The translations under genes were made by a program, and so were the position numbers. From Microcoleus vaginatus_C (GTDB lineage: Bacteria; Cyanobacteriota; Cyanobacteriia; Cyanobacteriales; Microcoleaceae): a stretch of DNA of 64,000 nt. The notes beneath the pieces are model-generated. The model was not told where the DNA came from. It did not search any database and saw only the letters and a list, made by a program, of their open reading frames with translations. This document shows positions 53,434 to 61,431 of the stretch, in pieces (the first letter of the stretch is position 1; the number at the start of each line of letters is the position of its first letter). The stretch is from the NCBI GenBank assembly GCA_040004035.1, contig JAMPLN010000003.1; one strand, 5' to 3'.

Positions 53434-54705
53434 TTACTGGGGAATTAAACCCATTTTTTGATAAAGTGGTCGGACTATGTTTTTTAAAGCTGGCAACTGT
53501 TTGGTAAAAACTATCGAGCCTAAAACACAAACTATACCTCCAATGATGACTGTATTTGGAGCGCCGATATAATTTGCCAATCCGCCGGCAACTAAATTCC
53601 CAAACGGTGTCACTCCAAAAAATGCCATCGTGTATATGCTCATCACTCTTCCGCGTTTGTCGTCTTCCACAATTGTTTGCAAAAATGTGTTTCCTCCTGC
53701 AAATTGGATAATGAAACCAAACCCCACAAACAACATCATGATTAATGACAGCCACAAGACGCGGGACAAACCAAAACCTATCAGCCCGAATCCCATAATT
53801 GCTGGTGAAATCGCAATCAATTTGCCGAGGCCAACTATACTTTTGCGAGAAATCAAATAAATCGCGCCCGCAAAGGCTCCGACTCCCGAAGATGCCATCA
53901 AAAAGCCGAGGGTTTGTGCGTCGCCTTGCAGAATTTTGGTGGCAAAAATAGGGACTAATACTGTGTGCGACATTCCGGCAAAACTGACTAATGCTAATAG
54001 CAGTAAAATTGCTCGAATCGGGGGAAACCCGAAGGCATAAACGAATCCTTCTTTCAATCTTTGTAAGGGTTTAGTATTAGTTGCGGCAATTTTACGGGCT
54101 TTGATTTGCATCGCTAATAAGCCTGCAATTACAGCGATGTAGCTGAGTCCGTCAATGAGAAAGCAATAACTTGCCCCGACTGTAGCTATTAGCAAGCCTG
54201 CAATTGCTGGGCCGATTAATCTGGCGCCGTTGAACATGGAAGCGTTGAGGGCGATCGCATTTGCTAAATCTTCTTTCTTTTCTACAAGTTCCGGTACAAA
54301 AGCTTGCCGTGCCGGCGCGTCAAAGGCATTAATTGCGCCTTGAAAGAAACTCAGTACCAGGATCTGCCAAATGTTAACGACTCCTGTTAGTGCTAAAAAT
54401 GCTAGCGCTAAGGATTGAACCATCGCTAATATTTGAGTGGCAATTATGACTCGGTGGCGGTTCCAGCGATCGATTAAAACTCCTGCAAAAGGCAGTAAAA
54501 TTAATGTGGGGATTTGACTTGTAAATCCCACCACGCCGAGCATCCAAGGTGAATCGCTCAAATTGTAGACAAGCCAAACAGTAGCGACTTGCGTCATCCA
54601 ACTGCCAATCAGTGAGAGGCCTTGTCCTGCAAAAAACAGGCGATAATTTCTCGATCGCAGGGCTGGAGGAATTGGTATAGTTTTGATTTTTGCTAGTAGA
54701 TTCAT
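53434..54705 (-). CDS. MFS exporter (DHA3 / EntS-like)
   Basis: 423 residues with twelve predicted membrane helices. The N-terminus 'LRSRNYRLFFAGQGLSLIGS' and WMTQVATVWLVYNLS, the loop LPFAGVLIDRWNRHRVII (motif A: G-x-x-x-D-R-x-x-R) and 'NAFDAPARQAFVPELVEKKE' place it in the DHA3 group related to enterobactin exporters and macrolide efflux proteins. 'VEDDKRGRVMSIYTM' forms the second-half motif. The substrate is unknown. It converges with the ABC ATPase gene. The start is the ATG at 54705; its leader holds family C repeats. Confidence 0.9.
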   Translation of the reverse strand: MNLLAKIKTIPIPPALRSRNYRLFFAGQGLSLIGSWMTQVATVWLVYNLSDSPWMLGVVGFTSQIPTLILLPFAGVLIDRWNRHRVIIATQILAMVQSLALAFLALTGVVNIWQILVLSFFQGAINAFDAPARQAFVPELVEKKEDLANAIALNASMFNGARLIGPAIAGLLIATVGASYCFLIDGLSYIAVIAGLLAMQIKARKIAATNTKPLQRLKEGFVYAFGFPPIRAILLLLALVSFAGMSHTVLVPIFATKILQGDAQTLGFLMASSGVGAFAGAIYLISRKSIVGLGKLIAISPAIMGFGLIGFGLSRVLWLSLIMMLFVGFGFIIQFAGGNTFLQTIVEDDKRGRVMSIYTMAFFGVTPFGNLVAGGLANYIGAPNTVIIGGIVCVLGSIVFTKQLPALKNIVRPLYQKMGLIPQ

Positions 54706-54751
54706 GCGAGAGTACGGCTAGAGCAATCCTATTTGATTGGTAAACATTTTT

Positions 54752-54816
54752 TAGGGGTAGCACCCCTGGGCTTACCCCTAATTAGCAAAGGGCAACCATC
54801 GGGGGACTGCCCCTAG
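54752..54816. repeat. Family C repeats upstream of MFS gene
   Basis: AGGGGTAGCACCCCTGGGCT then TACCCCTA, followed by GGGCAACCATCGGGGGACTG and CCCCTAG. The second half matches the copy at 6730-6757. Hairpins here may lower or end transcription between DUF2808 and the MFS gene. Confidence 0.6.
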
Positions 54817-54994
54817 ACTTATTATTACGAATCATTGAGAATTGCGATATGAGCCGAAGGTTCTATTTTACAACTCCCGAAAACCCGGATTTGAGTATTG
54901 TTAAATTTTTGCCCGTAGCAAAACGATCGCCACATTTTAATTTTTCTGTCGCGATCGCTTGACTAACGAGAAATTCCGTCCCCGAACTCTTGCC

Positions 54995-55507
54995 TCAATT
55001 AATGCTTAACAGCCAAGTACCGAGGTAACGCAGCAAGGGAACGTCTCCGGGGGTGCGGATGCGGACGTTGAAATGGTACATTCCGCCGGGAGATGGGTTT
55101 CTAACGTTGGAGAGTACAACCTCAACATTGTTGCCTGCAGGAATTGGTTCTTTGGGATAAATTTCTATGAAACGATTTTCTTTGTCCCAGATTACTTCTT
55201 GCAATTCTATTGTTTTGTCTTTGACGCGCACTTTAATGTCTTTTTGGTCAAATTCGCCTTTGTAGTAGTCTGGATAGGATATGTTCAGTTGGGCGATCGC
55301 CAAACTTACTTTTTTGGAAGGAATTCGCAGCCGATATCTATCGCCACTCATCCCGGGTGTACCGTAATCCAAGCGATAGCTTAATTGGTTGGCGCGATCG
55401 GGGCCGCCAAAAATCGTCAATCCTGGCATGGACTGGGCTAAACTGATGGCGGGCAACCCAGTCACCAAGCAACCTGTAACCGCTAGTGCTGAAAATAATC
55501 GTCGCAT
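54995..55507 (-). CDS. DUF2808 secreted protein
   Basis: 170 residues. A signal peptide (about residues 1-24, ending AISLAQSMPG) leads to an exported, mainly beta protein. The DUF2808 core is visible: LTIFGGPDRANQLSYRLDYG, 'YRLRIPSKKVSLAIAQLNIS', YPDYYKGEF and 'IEIYPKEPIPAGNNVEVVLS', ending 'TPGDVPLLRYLGTWLLSIN'. DUF2808 proteins are secreted cyanobacterial proteins of unknown function. An AGAGGAG ribosome site precedes the ATG. Single gene. Confidence 0.9.
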   Translation of the reverse strand: MRRLFSALAVTGCLVTGLPAISLAQSMPGLTIFGGPDRANQLSYRLDYGTPGMSGDRYRLRIPSKKVSLAIAQLNISYPDYYKGEFDQKDIKVRVKDKTIELQEVIWDKENRFIEIYPKEPIPAGNNVEVVLSNVRNPSPGGMYHFNVRIRTPGDVPLLRYLGTWLLSIN

Positions 55508-55951
55508 AACAACTCCTCTAATTAAACTCTTGGTGAACCTTAAATATTGCTCGCCCGAAATTTGCGATCGTGCCTACAATATATCGAATCTCTCAGCAAT
55601 TTGATGAGGGCGAGCGATCGCCGGCTCAGGTCACTTTTTTTTGCGTAATTTTTGCGTAATACTGATAACAGACATTCAGACTACAGAATTAGGCGACATA
55701 AAATTATATCATAACTGGTGGCAAACTTAACCATTTAGCGAATTTGAATGTATAAGATAAGTTAAAGATACGGGTCGAATTTGGGCGATCGGCTTTAGTA
55801 TCAACGAGAGAAGTTTAGGGCAACGGCTGCTTCAATGTAAAGCAAGGCATCGGGCGATTAAAAATCGCACTTCAAGAAACCTGCGGAGGCAGGTTTTGTC
55901 TGTGTAGGCGCGGTTTCAACCGCCCTGGGAAGGCTTAAATAAGGAGAGTTC
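55508..55951. other. Divergent spacer before the pnt operon
   Basis: 444 bases holding the leader of DUF2808 on one side and of pntA on the other, including a family B repeat. An AT-rich zone (55690-55770, with TATAAGATAA) is a plausible promoter region. No gene is supported. Confidence 0.45.
55877..55924. repeat. Interspersed repeat (family B), copy 2
   Basis: AACCTGCGGAGGCAGGTTTT hairpin, then GTCTGTGTAG and GCGCGGTTTCAACCGCC hairpin. A close relative of the copy at 45900-45946. It forms part of the pntA leader, ending about 28 bases before the ATG. Confidence 0.85.
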
Positions 55952-57100
55952 ATGAAATTAGCGATCGCAAAAGAAATAGCAGCAGGGGAACGCCGGGTGG
56001 CTTTAGTACCCGACGCTGTAGCCCGATTAGTCAAACAGGGCGTAGAAGTTTGGGTTGAGGCCGGTGCCGGCGCACAATCCTTTTTCTCGGATCTTGCTTA
56101 CGAAGAAGCGGGAGCTCAGGTTGTCGCCGATACCGCTAGGGTGTGGGGCGAAGCCGATGTCGTCGTGAAAATCGGGGCCCTGCAAGAATCAGAAGTTCAT
56201 CAACTCCGGGAAGGAGGCGTTTTCATCGGATTTTTGAATCCTCTGGGAGATCCAGCTTTAGTGCAGCGTTTAGCCGATCGCCAAGTAACGGCATTCAGCA
56301 TGGAAATGATCCCGCGCACCAGCCGCGCTCAAAGCATGGATGCGCTGTCATCTCAGGGCAACGTCGCCGGTTACAAAGCGGTATTAATCGCAGCCGCAGC
56401 TTTGCCAAAGTATTTTCCGATGCTGACAACGGCGGCGGGTACAATTCGCCCCGCGAAAGTATTGGTAATGGGTGTGGGCGTTGCTGGCTTACAGGCGATC
56501 GCCACGGCCCGCCGTTTGGGTGCGGTAGTCGAAGCCTTCGACATCCGCCCAGAAACAAAAGAACAAGTGCAAAGTTTGGGCGCTAAATTCCTTGATGTCG
56601 AACTCAAGGAAGAAACCGTCGCCGCCGGAGGCTATGCTAAAGAACTATCAGAAGCGGCTAAAGAATACACCCGCCAAGTGCTCACCCAACACGTCAGCGC
56701 TTCCGATGCAGTGATTACAACCGCTCAAGTTCCCGGCAGAAAAGCACCTATTTTAGTTACTAGAGAAATGGTTTCTCAAATGAAGCCCGGATCGGTAATT
56801 GTTGACCTCGCGGGCGAACAAGGTGGCAATTGCGAATGCACGGAAGCGGGGAAAGATGTTGAATGGAACGGCGTTAATGTCATCGGCCCGATTAATGTGC
56901 CCTCGTCGATGCCTGTCCACGCTAGCGAAACTTACTCGAAGAATATCTCGGCTTTACTTCAGTTGATGGTGAAAGATAAGGAACTCAATTTGAATTTTGA
57001 AGACGATATCATTGCTGGTGCTTGCGTTGCCCGCGACGGTGAGATTAGTAACCAGCGAGTTCGCGATGCTTTGGCAGCTCAGGCCTCAGCCGTCAGTTAG
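55952..57100 (+). CDS. pntA: NAD(P) transhydrogenase subunit alpha part 1 (dI)
   Basis: 382 residues: the NAD(H)-binding dI component of the proton-translocating transhydrogenase, as the soluble half of a split alpha subunit. The N-terminus LAIAKEIAAGERRVALVPDA and 'RAQSMDALSSQGNVAGYKAV' (the R-x-Q-x-x-D hydride-transfer site) are typical. The Rossmann motif is VLVMGVGVAGLQAIATARRL, and 'DLAGEQGGNCECTEAGKDV' closes the NAD site. The C-terminus lacks membrane helices, which lie in the next gene. An AAGGAGAG ribosome site precedes the ATG. First gene of the pnt operon. Confidence 0.95.
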   Translation: MKLAIAKEIAAGERRVALVPDAVARLVKQGVEVWVEAGAGAQSFFSDLAYEEAGAQVVADTARVWGEADVVVKIGALQESEVHQLREGGVFIGFLNPLGDPALVQRLADRQVTAFSMEMIPRTSRAQSMDALSSQGNVAGYKAVLIAAAALPKYFPMLTTAAGTIRPAKVLVMGVGVAGLQAIATARRLGAVVEAFDIRPETKEQVQSLGAKFLDVELKEETVAAGGYAKELSEAAKEYTRQVLTQHVSASDAVITTAQVPGRKAPILVTREMVSQMKPGSVIVDLAGEQGGNCECTEAGKDVEWNGVNVIGPINVPSSMPVHASETYSKNISALLQLMVKDKELNLNFEDDIIAGACVARDGEISNQRVRDALAAQASAVS

Positions 57101-57126
57101 ATTCTGTCGTTATGAGGCCAAGTCCG

Positions 57127-57322
57127 GCAAGGGTTGAAACCCCTGCCTCAAAGCTAAAGTCCTCTCAAGAGGACTGAAGAACTGATTAAATATCTCCTAA
57201 AAAGGCTTTTTTGAACAGGCAAGATGCCTGTTCCACAAGAATTATTGGAGAGGTCTATTAGTCCTCTTAAGAGGACTTTGGCTTTGAGCCAGGGAATTCA
57301 TTCCCTGGCGGGCTGGCGGACG
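57127..57322. repeat. Nested inverted repeats between pntA parts
   Basis: Between the two alpha genes: GGGTTGAAACCCC, then CTCAAAGCTAAAGTCCTCTC and its mirror AGAGGACTTTGGCTTTGAG about 100 bases on. In the middle sits a family A palindrome (57213-57234). The far edge has CCAGGGAATTCATTCCCTGG. It forms a long hairpin zone inside the operon. Confidence 0.75.
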
Positions 57323-57365
57323 CAACCGAGAACGAGTTATTTCCAATTACCAATTACCAATTGTC

Positions 57366-57659
57366 ATGGCAGAAGGATTGATTGCAGGTTTAGTGGTGTT
57401 TACTCTAGCGTCGTTTGTGGGATTTGAAGTAATCAATAAAGTCCCGCCGACGTTGCACACACCTTTGATGTCGGGATCGAATGCGATTTCGGGAATTGCC
57501 GTTTTAGGTGCAATTCTGATTTCAGGCCAAGGCAATGTGACTGTTACTTCGATTTTGGGGACGATCGCGATCGCCCTAGCCACAATTAACGTTGTCGGCG
57601 GTTTCTTAGTAACCGATCGAATGCTGCAAATGTTCAAGAAAAAAGAGGTTAAAGCGTGA
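57366..57659 (+). CDS. NAD(P) transhydrogenase subunit alpha part 2
   Basis: 97 residues: the membrane-embedded part of the split alpha subunit, with three helices (about residues 5-25, 39-60 and 66-87). The segment FEVINKVPPTLHTPLMSGSN is a signature of this component, and AISGIAVLGAILI follows. It anchors dI in the membrane and forms part of the proton channel together with PntB. It is followed by pntB with a 4-base overlap (GTGA), showing translational coupling. The start lies 265 bases after pntA, across the repeat zone. Confidence 0.93.
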   Translation: MAEGLIAGLVVFTLASFVGFEVINKVPPTLHTPLMSGSNAISGIAVLGAILISGQGNVTVTSILGTIAIALATINVVGGFLVTDRMLQMFKKKEVKA

Positions 57660-59065
57660 GCGATTTTCTGCCCAGTGGCATTCAACTAGGTTATTTAGTT
57701 GCCGCATCTTTGTTTATTATCGGTTTGAAACAGTTGGGTTCCCCTGCAACTGCGCGTCAAGGGAATGTGTTAGCTGCGATCGGGATGTTAATTGCGATCG
57801 TTGGTACTTTGCTGGAAAAGCAAGTAGTCAGCTACGAATTGATTGCTGTCGGAATTATCATCGGTTCCATTTTGGGAACGATTATGGCGAAAACCGTCGC
57901 GATGACGGATATGCCGCAGATGGTGGGTTTGCTTAACGGTTTCGGGGGCGCGGCTTCTGCACTCGTTGCTGTGGGCGAATTCTGGCGCTATCTCAGCATC
58001 CCGGCATCCCCAACTCCAGACGCGACAATCACGATCCTTTTGGGTGTGCTCATTGGCGGAATTACTTTCACTGGTAGCCTTGTGGCGTTTGCGAAACTGC
58101 AAGAATTGCTGCCGGGTGCGCCAATGACGTTTCCGCTGCAACAGCCGTTTAATGCCATGCTGGCGATCGCACTTTTAGCCGGCAGCGGTTATATGCTGTT
58201 TAACCCGGAGGATGTGCCGGTATTCCTGGGTTTGGTGGCGATTTCCAATATTCTGGGAATCATGTTTGTGCTCCCGATTGGCGGTGGCGATATGCCGGTG
58301 GTGGTGTCGCTGCTTAACTCTTATTCGGGGATTGCGGCGAGTGTGGCTGGGTTCATTTTGATGAACAATATGCTGATTATCGCTGGTGCATTGGTGGGCG
58401 CGTCGGGGATTATTTTGACGCAAATCATGTGCAAGGGAATGAATCGATCGCTTTCTAGTGTGCTGTTTAGCGCTTTTGGTAGCGGTGGTGCTAGTGCTGG
58501 GGCTGCTGCTGGGGCTGCTGGTGCGATCGACAAAACTGTTCGCAGCATCAATCTCGAAGAAAGTGCGATGATGTTGGGTTATGCGCGATCGGTTGTAATT
58601 ATTCCCGGTTACGGAATGGCTGTAGCGCAAGCACAGCACGCCGTGCGCGAGTTAGCCGACGGTTTGGAAAAAATGGGTGTTGACGTGAAATACGCGATTC
58701 ACCCGGTGGCTGGGCGGATGCCGGGGCACATGAATGTGCTGTTGGCTGAAGCAAACGTGCCTTATCCGCAGTTGTACGATATGGACGATATCAATCCGCA
58801 GTTTGAAGAAACGGATGTGGCGTTGGTGATTGGTGCGAATGATGTGGTGAATCCGGCGGCGCGTCACGATACGGCGAGCCCGATTTACGGGATGCCGATT
58901 TTGGAGGTTGATAAGGCTAAGCATACGATCGTGATTAAGCGCGGGATGAGTGCTGGTTTTTCCGGTGTAGATAATGAGTTGTTCTACAAGGATAAGACGA
59001 TGATGTTGTTTGGTAGCGCTAAGGATGTGGTTGCCAAATTGGTTTCTGAGGTGAAGCAGTTGTAG
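57656..59065 (+). CDS. pntB: NAD(P) transhydrogenase subunit beta
   Basis: 469 residues from GTG at 57656, overlapping the previous stop. Nine or so membrane helices occupy the first 260 residues ('TVAMTDMPQMVGLLNGFGGA', 'SYSGIAASVAGFILMNNMLI'). The C-terminal NADP(H)-binding dIII domain (about 290-469) contains IPGYGMAVAQAQHAVRELAD (G-x-G-x-x-x-A/V), HPVAGRMPGHMNVLLAEANV and VVNPAARHD, with the final 'SAGFSGVDNELFYKDKTMML'. It completes the transhydrogenase that couples NADH to NADPH exchange with proton flow. The length is standard. Confidence 0.95.
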   Translation: MSDFLPSGIQLGYLVAASLFIIGLKQLGSPATARQGNVLAAIGMLIAIVGTLLEKQVVSYELIAVGIIIGSILGTIMAKTVAMTDMPQMVGLLNGFGGAASALVAVGEFWRYLSIPASPTPDATITILLGVLIGGITFTGSLVAFAKLQELLPGAPMTFPLQQPFNAMLAIALLAGSGYMLFNPEDVPVFLGLVAISNILGIMFVLPIGGGDMPVVVSLLNSYSGIAASVAGFILMNNMLIIAGALVGASGIILTQIMCKGMNRSLSSVLFSAFGSGGASAGAAAGAAGAIDKTVRSINLEESAMMLGYARSVVIIPGYGMAVAQAQHAVRELADGLEKMGVDVKYAIHPVAGRMPGHMNVLLAEANVPYPQLYDMDDINPQFEETDVALVIGANDVVNPAARHDTASPIYGMPILEVDKAKHTIVIKRGMSAGFSGVDNELFYKDKTMMLFGSAKDVVAKLVSEVKQL

Positions 59066-59107
59066 GATTTTGCAACCGCAGATGAAGGCGGATTAACGCG
59101 GATGATT

Positions 59108-59138
59108 AAACCCGGTTTCTTGGAGAAACCGGGTTTTT
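59108..59138 (+). terminator. Terminator of the pnt operon
   Basis: AAACCCGGTTTCT (59108-59120) pairs with AGAAACCGGGTTT (59124-59136) over a three-base loop, with TTT after it. The same AAACCCGGTTTC module recurs in part near 44447, so it is also a dispersed repeat serving as terminator. Confidence 0.85.
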
Positions 59139-59232
59139 GTTGGGTTTTTGTTTTGATATCAATATTCTTCAGTCTCAAGCGAGAGGGATTTCGTTTGACT
59201 CTTAAGCGATTTCTATAGCCGAGTCTTATAAG

Positions 59233-59430
59233 CTAATAGTTTGTATGCAGCCGATTCTTGACTTCCGAAGGATCGGCTGTCTCAAAAAATAGTTCCAACG
59301 CTTCGATCAGATTTCGTAGCGCTTCTTCTATATTGTCACCTTGACTGGCAATATCAAGTTCTGGGCAAAGGGATATATATCCGTCGCCTTCTCGTTCGAT
59401 AATGGCTGTCAACTGTTGTGTTGACTTCAT
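59233..59430 (-). CDS. HicB-family antitoxin-like protein, no HicA partner
   Basis: 65 residues. LTAIIEREGDGYISLCPELD and IASQGDNIEEALRNLIEALE are the core of HicB partial RNase H-fold antitoxins. The usual C-terminal DNA-binding domain is absent, as in short HicB members. No HicA toxin lies on either side. Solitary members are widespread in cyanobacteria and may bind RNA or toxins encoded elsewhere. It lies on the minus strand against its neighbours, between the pnt terminator and the AbiJ-like gene. Confidence 0.83.
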   Translation of the reverse strand: MKSTQQLTAIIEREGDGYISLCPELDIASQGDNIEEALRNLIEALELFFETADPSEVKNRLHTNY

Positions 59431-59487
59431 AGGAAATTGGGTTGTAGGATGTATAGATAATTGTAGTGGCTAAATAACTGAATAAGT

Positions 59488-60492
59488 ATGCTCAATAAAT
59501 CAGATATATACAGGCTTGTAAATGATTACATTGGAGTTTACAATGGATATCTGCATGGCTTTTCTTACAGAACTCACTACGACTTTTATCCTTACTACTG
59601 CGACTTAGAGATTAACGTAGAAGATTATGAACCTGGCACTACAAGAGAAAAGTTCATTCGCATACTTGAAGAGGCAAGCCCGCTAGTTCAAGCTAAAATT
59701 CTAAAAGGCGTATTTAAAAAGTATCCGATTTTATACTTTGAGGAAAAAGAGAGAGAGACAAAGCAATTAATTTACGACGAGTATCAAGGAATCATAGCAA
59801 GACTAGAATATTCAGTGCAGGGTGTTAGCAGTGAGGTAAAAAACCTGATATTCGCGGCAAATGGACCTAAGCCTGAAATTGTCTTAATGGATGCAATCAG
59901 TAATGAGATTAAGATTGTCAAAAATCAAGAATACTGTCTCGTATATGATAGACCACTTTTGGAAAAAGGGCTTCTATGGGAAGAGTTAGTAGACTGGTGG
60001 CGAGACCAAAAAGAACTCCATAATCAGACACGTTCTGACCAGCGTCATAACCTGTTCCATCGACTCAAAATATCTCTGGGGGACAATCACCCAGAAAATC
60101 TTTTACTTAACACGTACTACAGCTATTTTTATGGAAAATTGAAAGAAAAACTACCAGCACTAATTCCTCAAGTGTACTTGCATTATGACCCCTATACATG
60201 GGAACAGCTCAAAGGTGTAAAACGATTAAGCCGACAAAGAATGGATTTCCTGCTTCTTCTTCCTTACCGAAAGCATATTGTAATTGAAATAGATGGGAAG
60301 CAACACTATTCCGAAAATGACAAAGCCAACCCTCAACTATATGCAGAAATGGTTGCAGAAGATAGACGCTTAAGACTTGCAGGCTATGAATTATACAGGT
60401 TTGGTGGTTATGAGTTTTTGCATACTGAAGAGGCAAAACTAACTGTGAAAAACTTCTTTGACGACCTATTTAAGTTACACTCCATTCTCTAG
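59488..60492 (+). CDS. AbiJ-N-terminal-like protein with PD-(D/E)xK nuclease C-terminus
   Basis: 334 residues. The N-terminal 60 residues (SDIYRLVNDYIGVYNGYLHG, 'FSYRTHYDFYPYYCDLEINV', GTTREKFIRILEEA) resemble the AbiJ N-terminal domain class 3 of abortive-infection proteins. The C-terminal 110 residues are a nuclease-like domain: RQRMDFLLLLPYRKHIVIEI with catalytic Asp, EIDGKQHYSENDKA with the E-x-D/K pair, and LAGYELYRFGGYEF as in VSR/DUF559-type endonucleases. It may be a phage-defence effector. Its last codon and TAG stop coincide with sequence shared by the following DUF433 remnant, pointing to a recombination junction at about 60485. Confidence 0.6.
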   Translation: MLNKSDIYRLVNDYIGVYNGYLHGFSYRTHYDFYPYYCDLEINVEDYEPGTTREKFIRILEEASPLVQAKILKGVFKKYPILYFEEKERETKQLIYDEYQGIIARLEYSVQGVSSEVKNLIFAANGPKPEIVLMDAISNEIKIVKNQEYCLVYDRPLLEKGLLWEELVDWWRDQKELHNQTRSDQRHNLFHRLKISLGDNHPENLLLNTYYSYFYGKLKEKLPALIPQVYLHYDPYTWEQLKGVKRLSRQRMDFLLLLPYRKHIVIEIDGKQHYSENDKANPQLYAEMVAEDRRLRLAGYELYRFGGYEFLHTEEAKLTVKNFFDDLFKLHSIL

Positions 60493-60715
60493 GCATTAAA
60501 AAAGCTCCCGCAGTATGCGGAGGCGATGGTTGTATCGGCAAGAAGGAGGATACCAGTTTGGTCTTTGGTGTACGATCCTTCTGGGTGCAAATGATGTGCA
60601 AATTTTGCAAGATTTTCCTCATTTGAATGCCGCAGATTTGGCGAATGCTTGGGCTTATGCTGAGGCACACCCAGAGGAAATTGAAGCAGCGATCGCTAGA
60701 AATGAGGAAGCCTAA
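60486..60715 (+). pseudogene. DUF433 antitoxin remnant, N-terminally truncated and frameshifted
   Basis: Begins at the TTCTCTAGGCATTAAAAAA junction. The first frame gives G-I-K-K-A-P-A-V-C-G-G-D-G-C-I, then a frame change at ATCGGCAAGAAGG. A further shift restores GANDVQILQDFPHLNAADLA and the usual AWAYAEAHPEEIEAAI ending. The first 35 codons of a DUF433 gene are missing. It resembles the pseudogene at 60769 and the intact gene at 61102. Immediately after its stop, ATGGCGCGAATT (60719) matches the start of the intact DUF5615 toxin gene and then decays, so a toxin once followed it. Confidence 0.75.
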
Positions 60716-60768
60716 AACATGGCGCGAATTTGCTATAATCTAGATAATATATTCCGGCGATCGCACTT

Positions 60769-61090
60769 ATGACTATACAAGAATTAGAAACTCAAGTCTT
60801 AACCTTAAATGCGGTTGATAAAGCTAAACTAATCAGCATCCTAACTCAAACTTTAACCAACGGTTCTCTAGGCATTAAAAAAACTCCAGGTGTGTGCTGA
60901 GGCGAGGCTTGTATCGGCAAGAAGGAGCATACCAGTTTGGTCACTGGTGTGCGATCGGCGTTTAGGCGCTTCTGATGGTACAATTATACAATCATTTCCC
61001 GATTTAACCGCTGCTGATTTGGTAAATGCCTGGGCTTATGCTGAGGCTTACCCAGACGAAATTGAACAAGCAATTAGAGAAAATGATTGA
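60769..61090 (+). pseudogene. DUF433 antitoxin pseudogene with stop and frameshift
   Basis: Starts ATG with MTIQELETQVLTLNAVDKAK, then 'TLTNGSLGIKKTPGVC' and a TGA stop where GGA (Gly) is expected. After C-I an extra G shifts the frame (ATCGGCA for ATCGCA). The next frame is intact: ARRSIPVWSLV, CDRRLGASDGTIIQSFPDL and AWAYAEAYPDEIEQAIREND. The extra G is shared with the remnant at 60486, so the duplication occurred after the frameshift. No toxin follows; the intact gene pair starts 12 bases downstream. Confidence 0.8.
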
Positions 61091-61101
61091 GATCATAAAA
61101 A

Positions 61102-61428
61102 ATGACACTGAAAGAATTAGAAAAACAACTCCTTGCCTTAACTCCCGCTGAAAAAACTCAGGCAATACAGCTATTAGTCCAAAGTTTAAGCAATACTTGG
61201 CAAGGAATAGAAAAAACTCCCGGCGTGTGTGGTGGTAGGGCTTGTATTGCGGGGACTCGTATCCCTGTTTGGGTAATGGTTGAAGCTCGTCGTATAGGAT
61301 ATAGTGAAGCCGATTTGCTAGAAAATTATCCCACTATTAGTGCGGCGGATCTGGCAAATACCTGGGCTTATGCTGATGCCTATCCTGATGAAATTGAACT
61401 GGCAATCCGGGAAAATGAGGAAGCCTAA
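61102..61428 (+). CDS. DUF433 antitoxin
   Basis: 108 residues. A helical N-terminus (LKELEKQLLALTPAEKTQAI) resembles antitoxin dimerisation helices. The DUF433 core is TPGVCGGRACIAGTRIPVWV (about residues 39-58) with the G-G-x-x-C-I-x-G-T-R-I block, then DLLENYPTISAADLANTWAY, a winged-helix-like DNA-binding domain. It pairs with the DUF5615 gene three bases downstream; such DUF433-DUF5615 pairs are VapBC-like toxin-antitoxin modules. It is the only intact copy of three. The antitoxin should bind the toxin and repress the operon. Confidence 0.88.
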   Translation: MTLKELEKQLLALTPAEKTQAIQLLVQSLSNTWQGIEKTPGVCGGRACIAGTRIPVWVMVEARRIGYSEADLLENYPTISAADLANTWAYADAYPDEIELAIRENEEA

Positions 61429-61431
61429 AAC

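Noticed and set aside
57788..58924. Minus-strand frames of 90-154 codons inside pntB
   Set aside because: Arg/His-rich reverse translations of a strongly coding plus strand.
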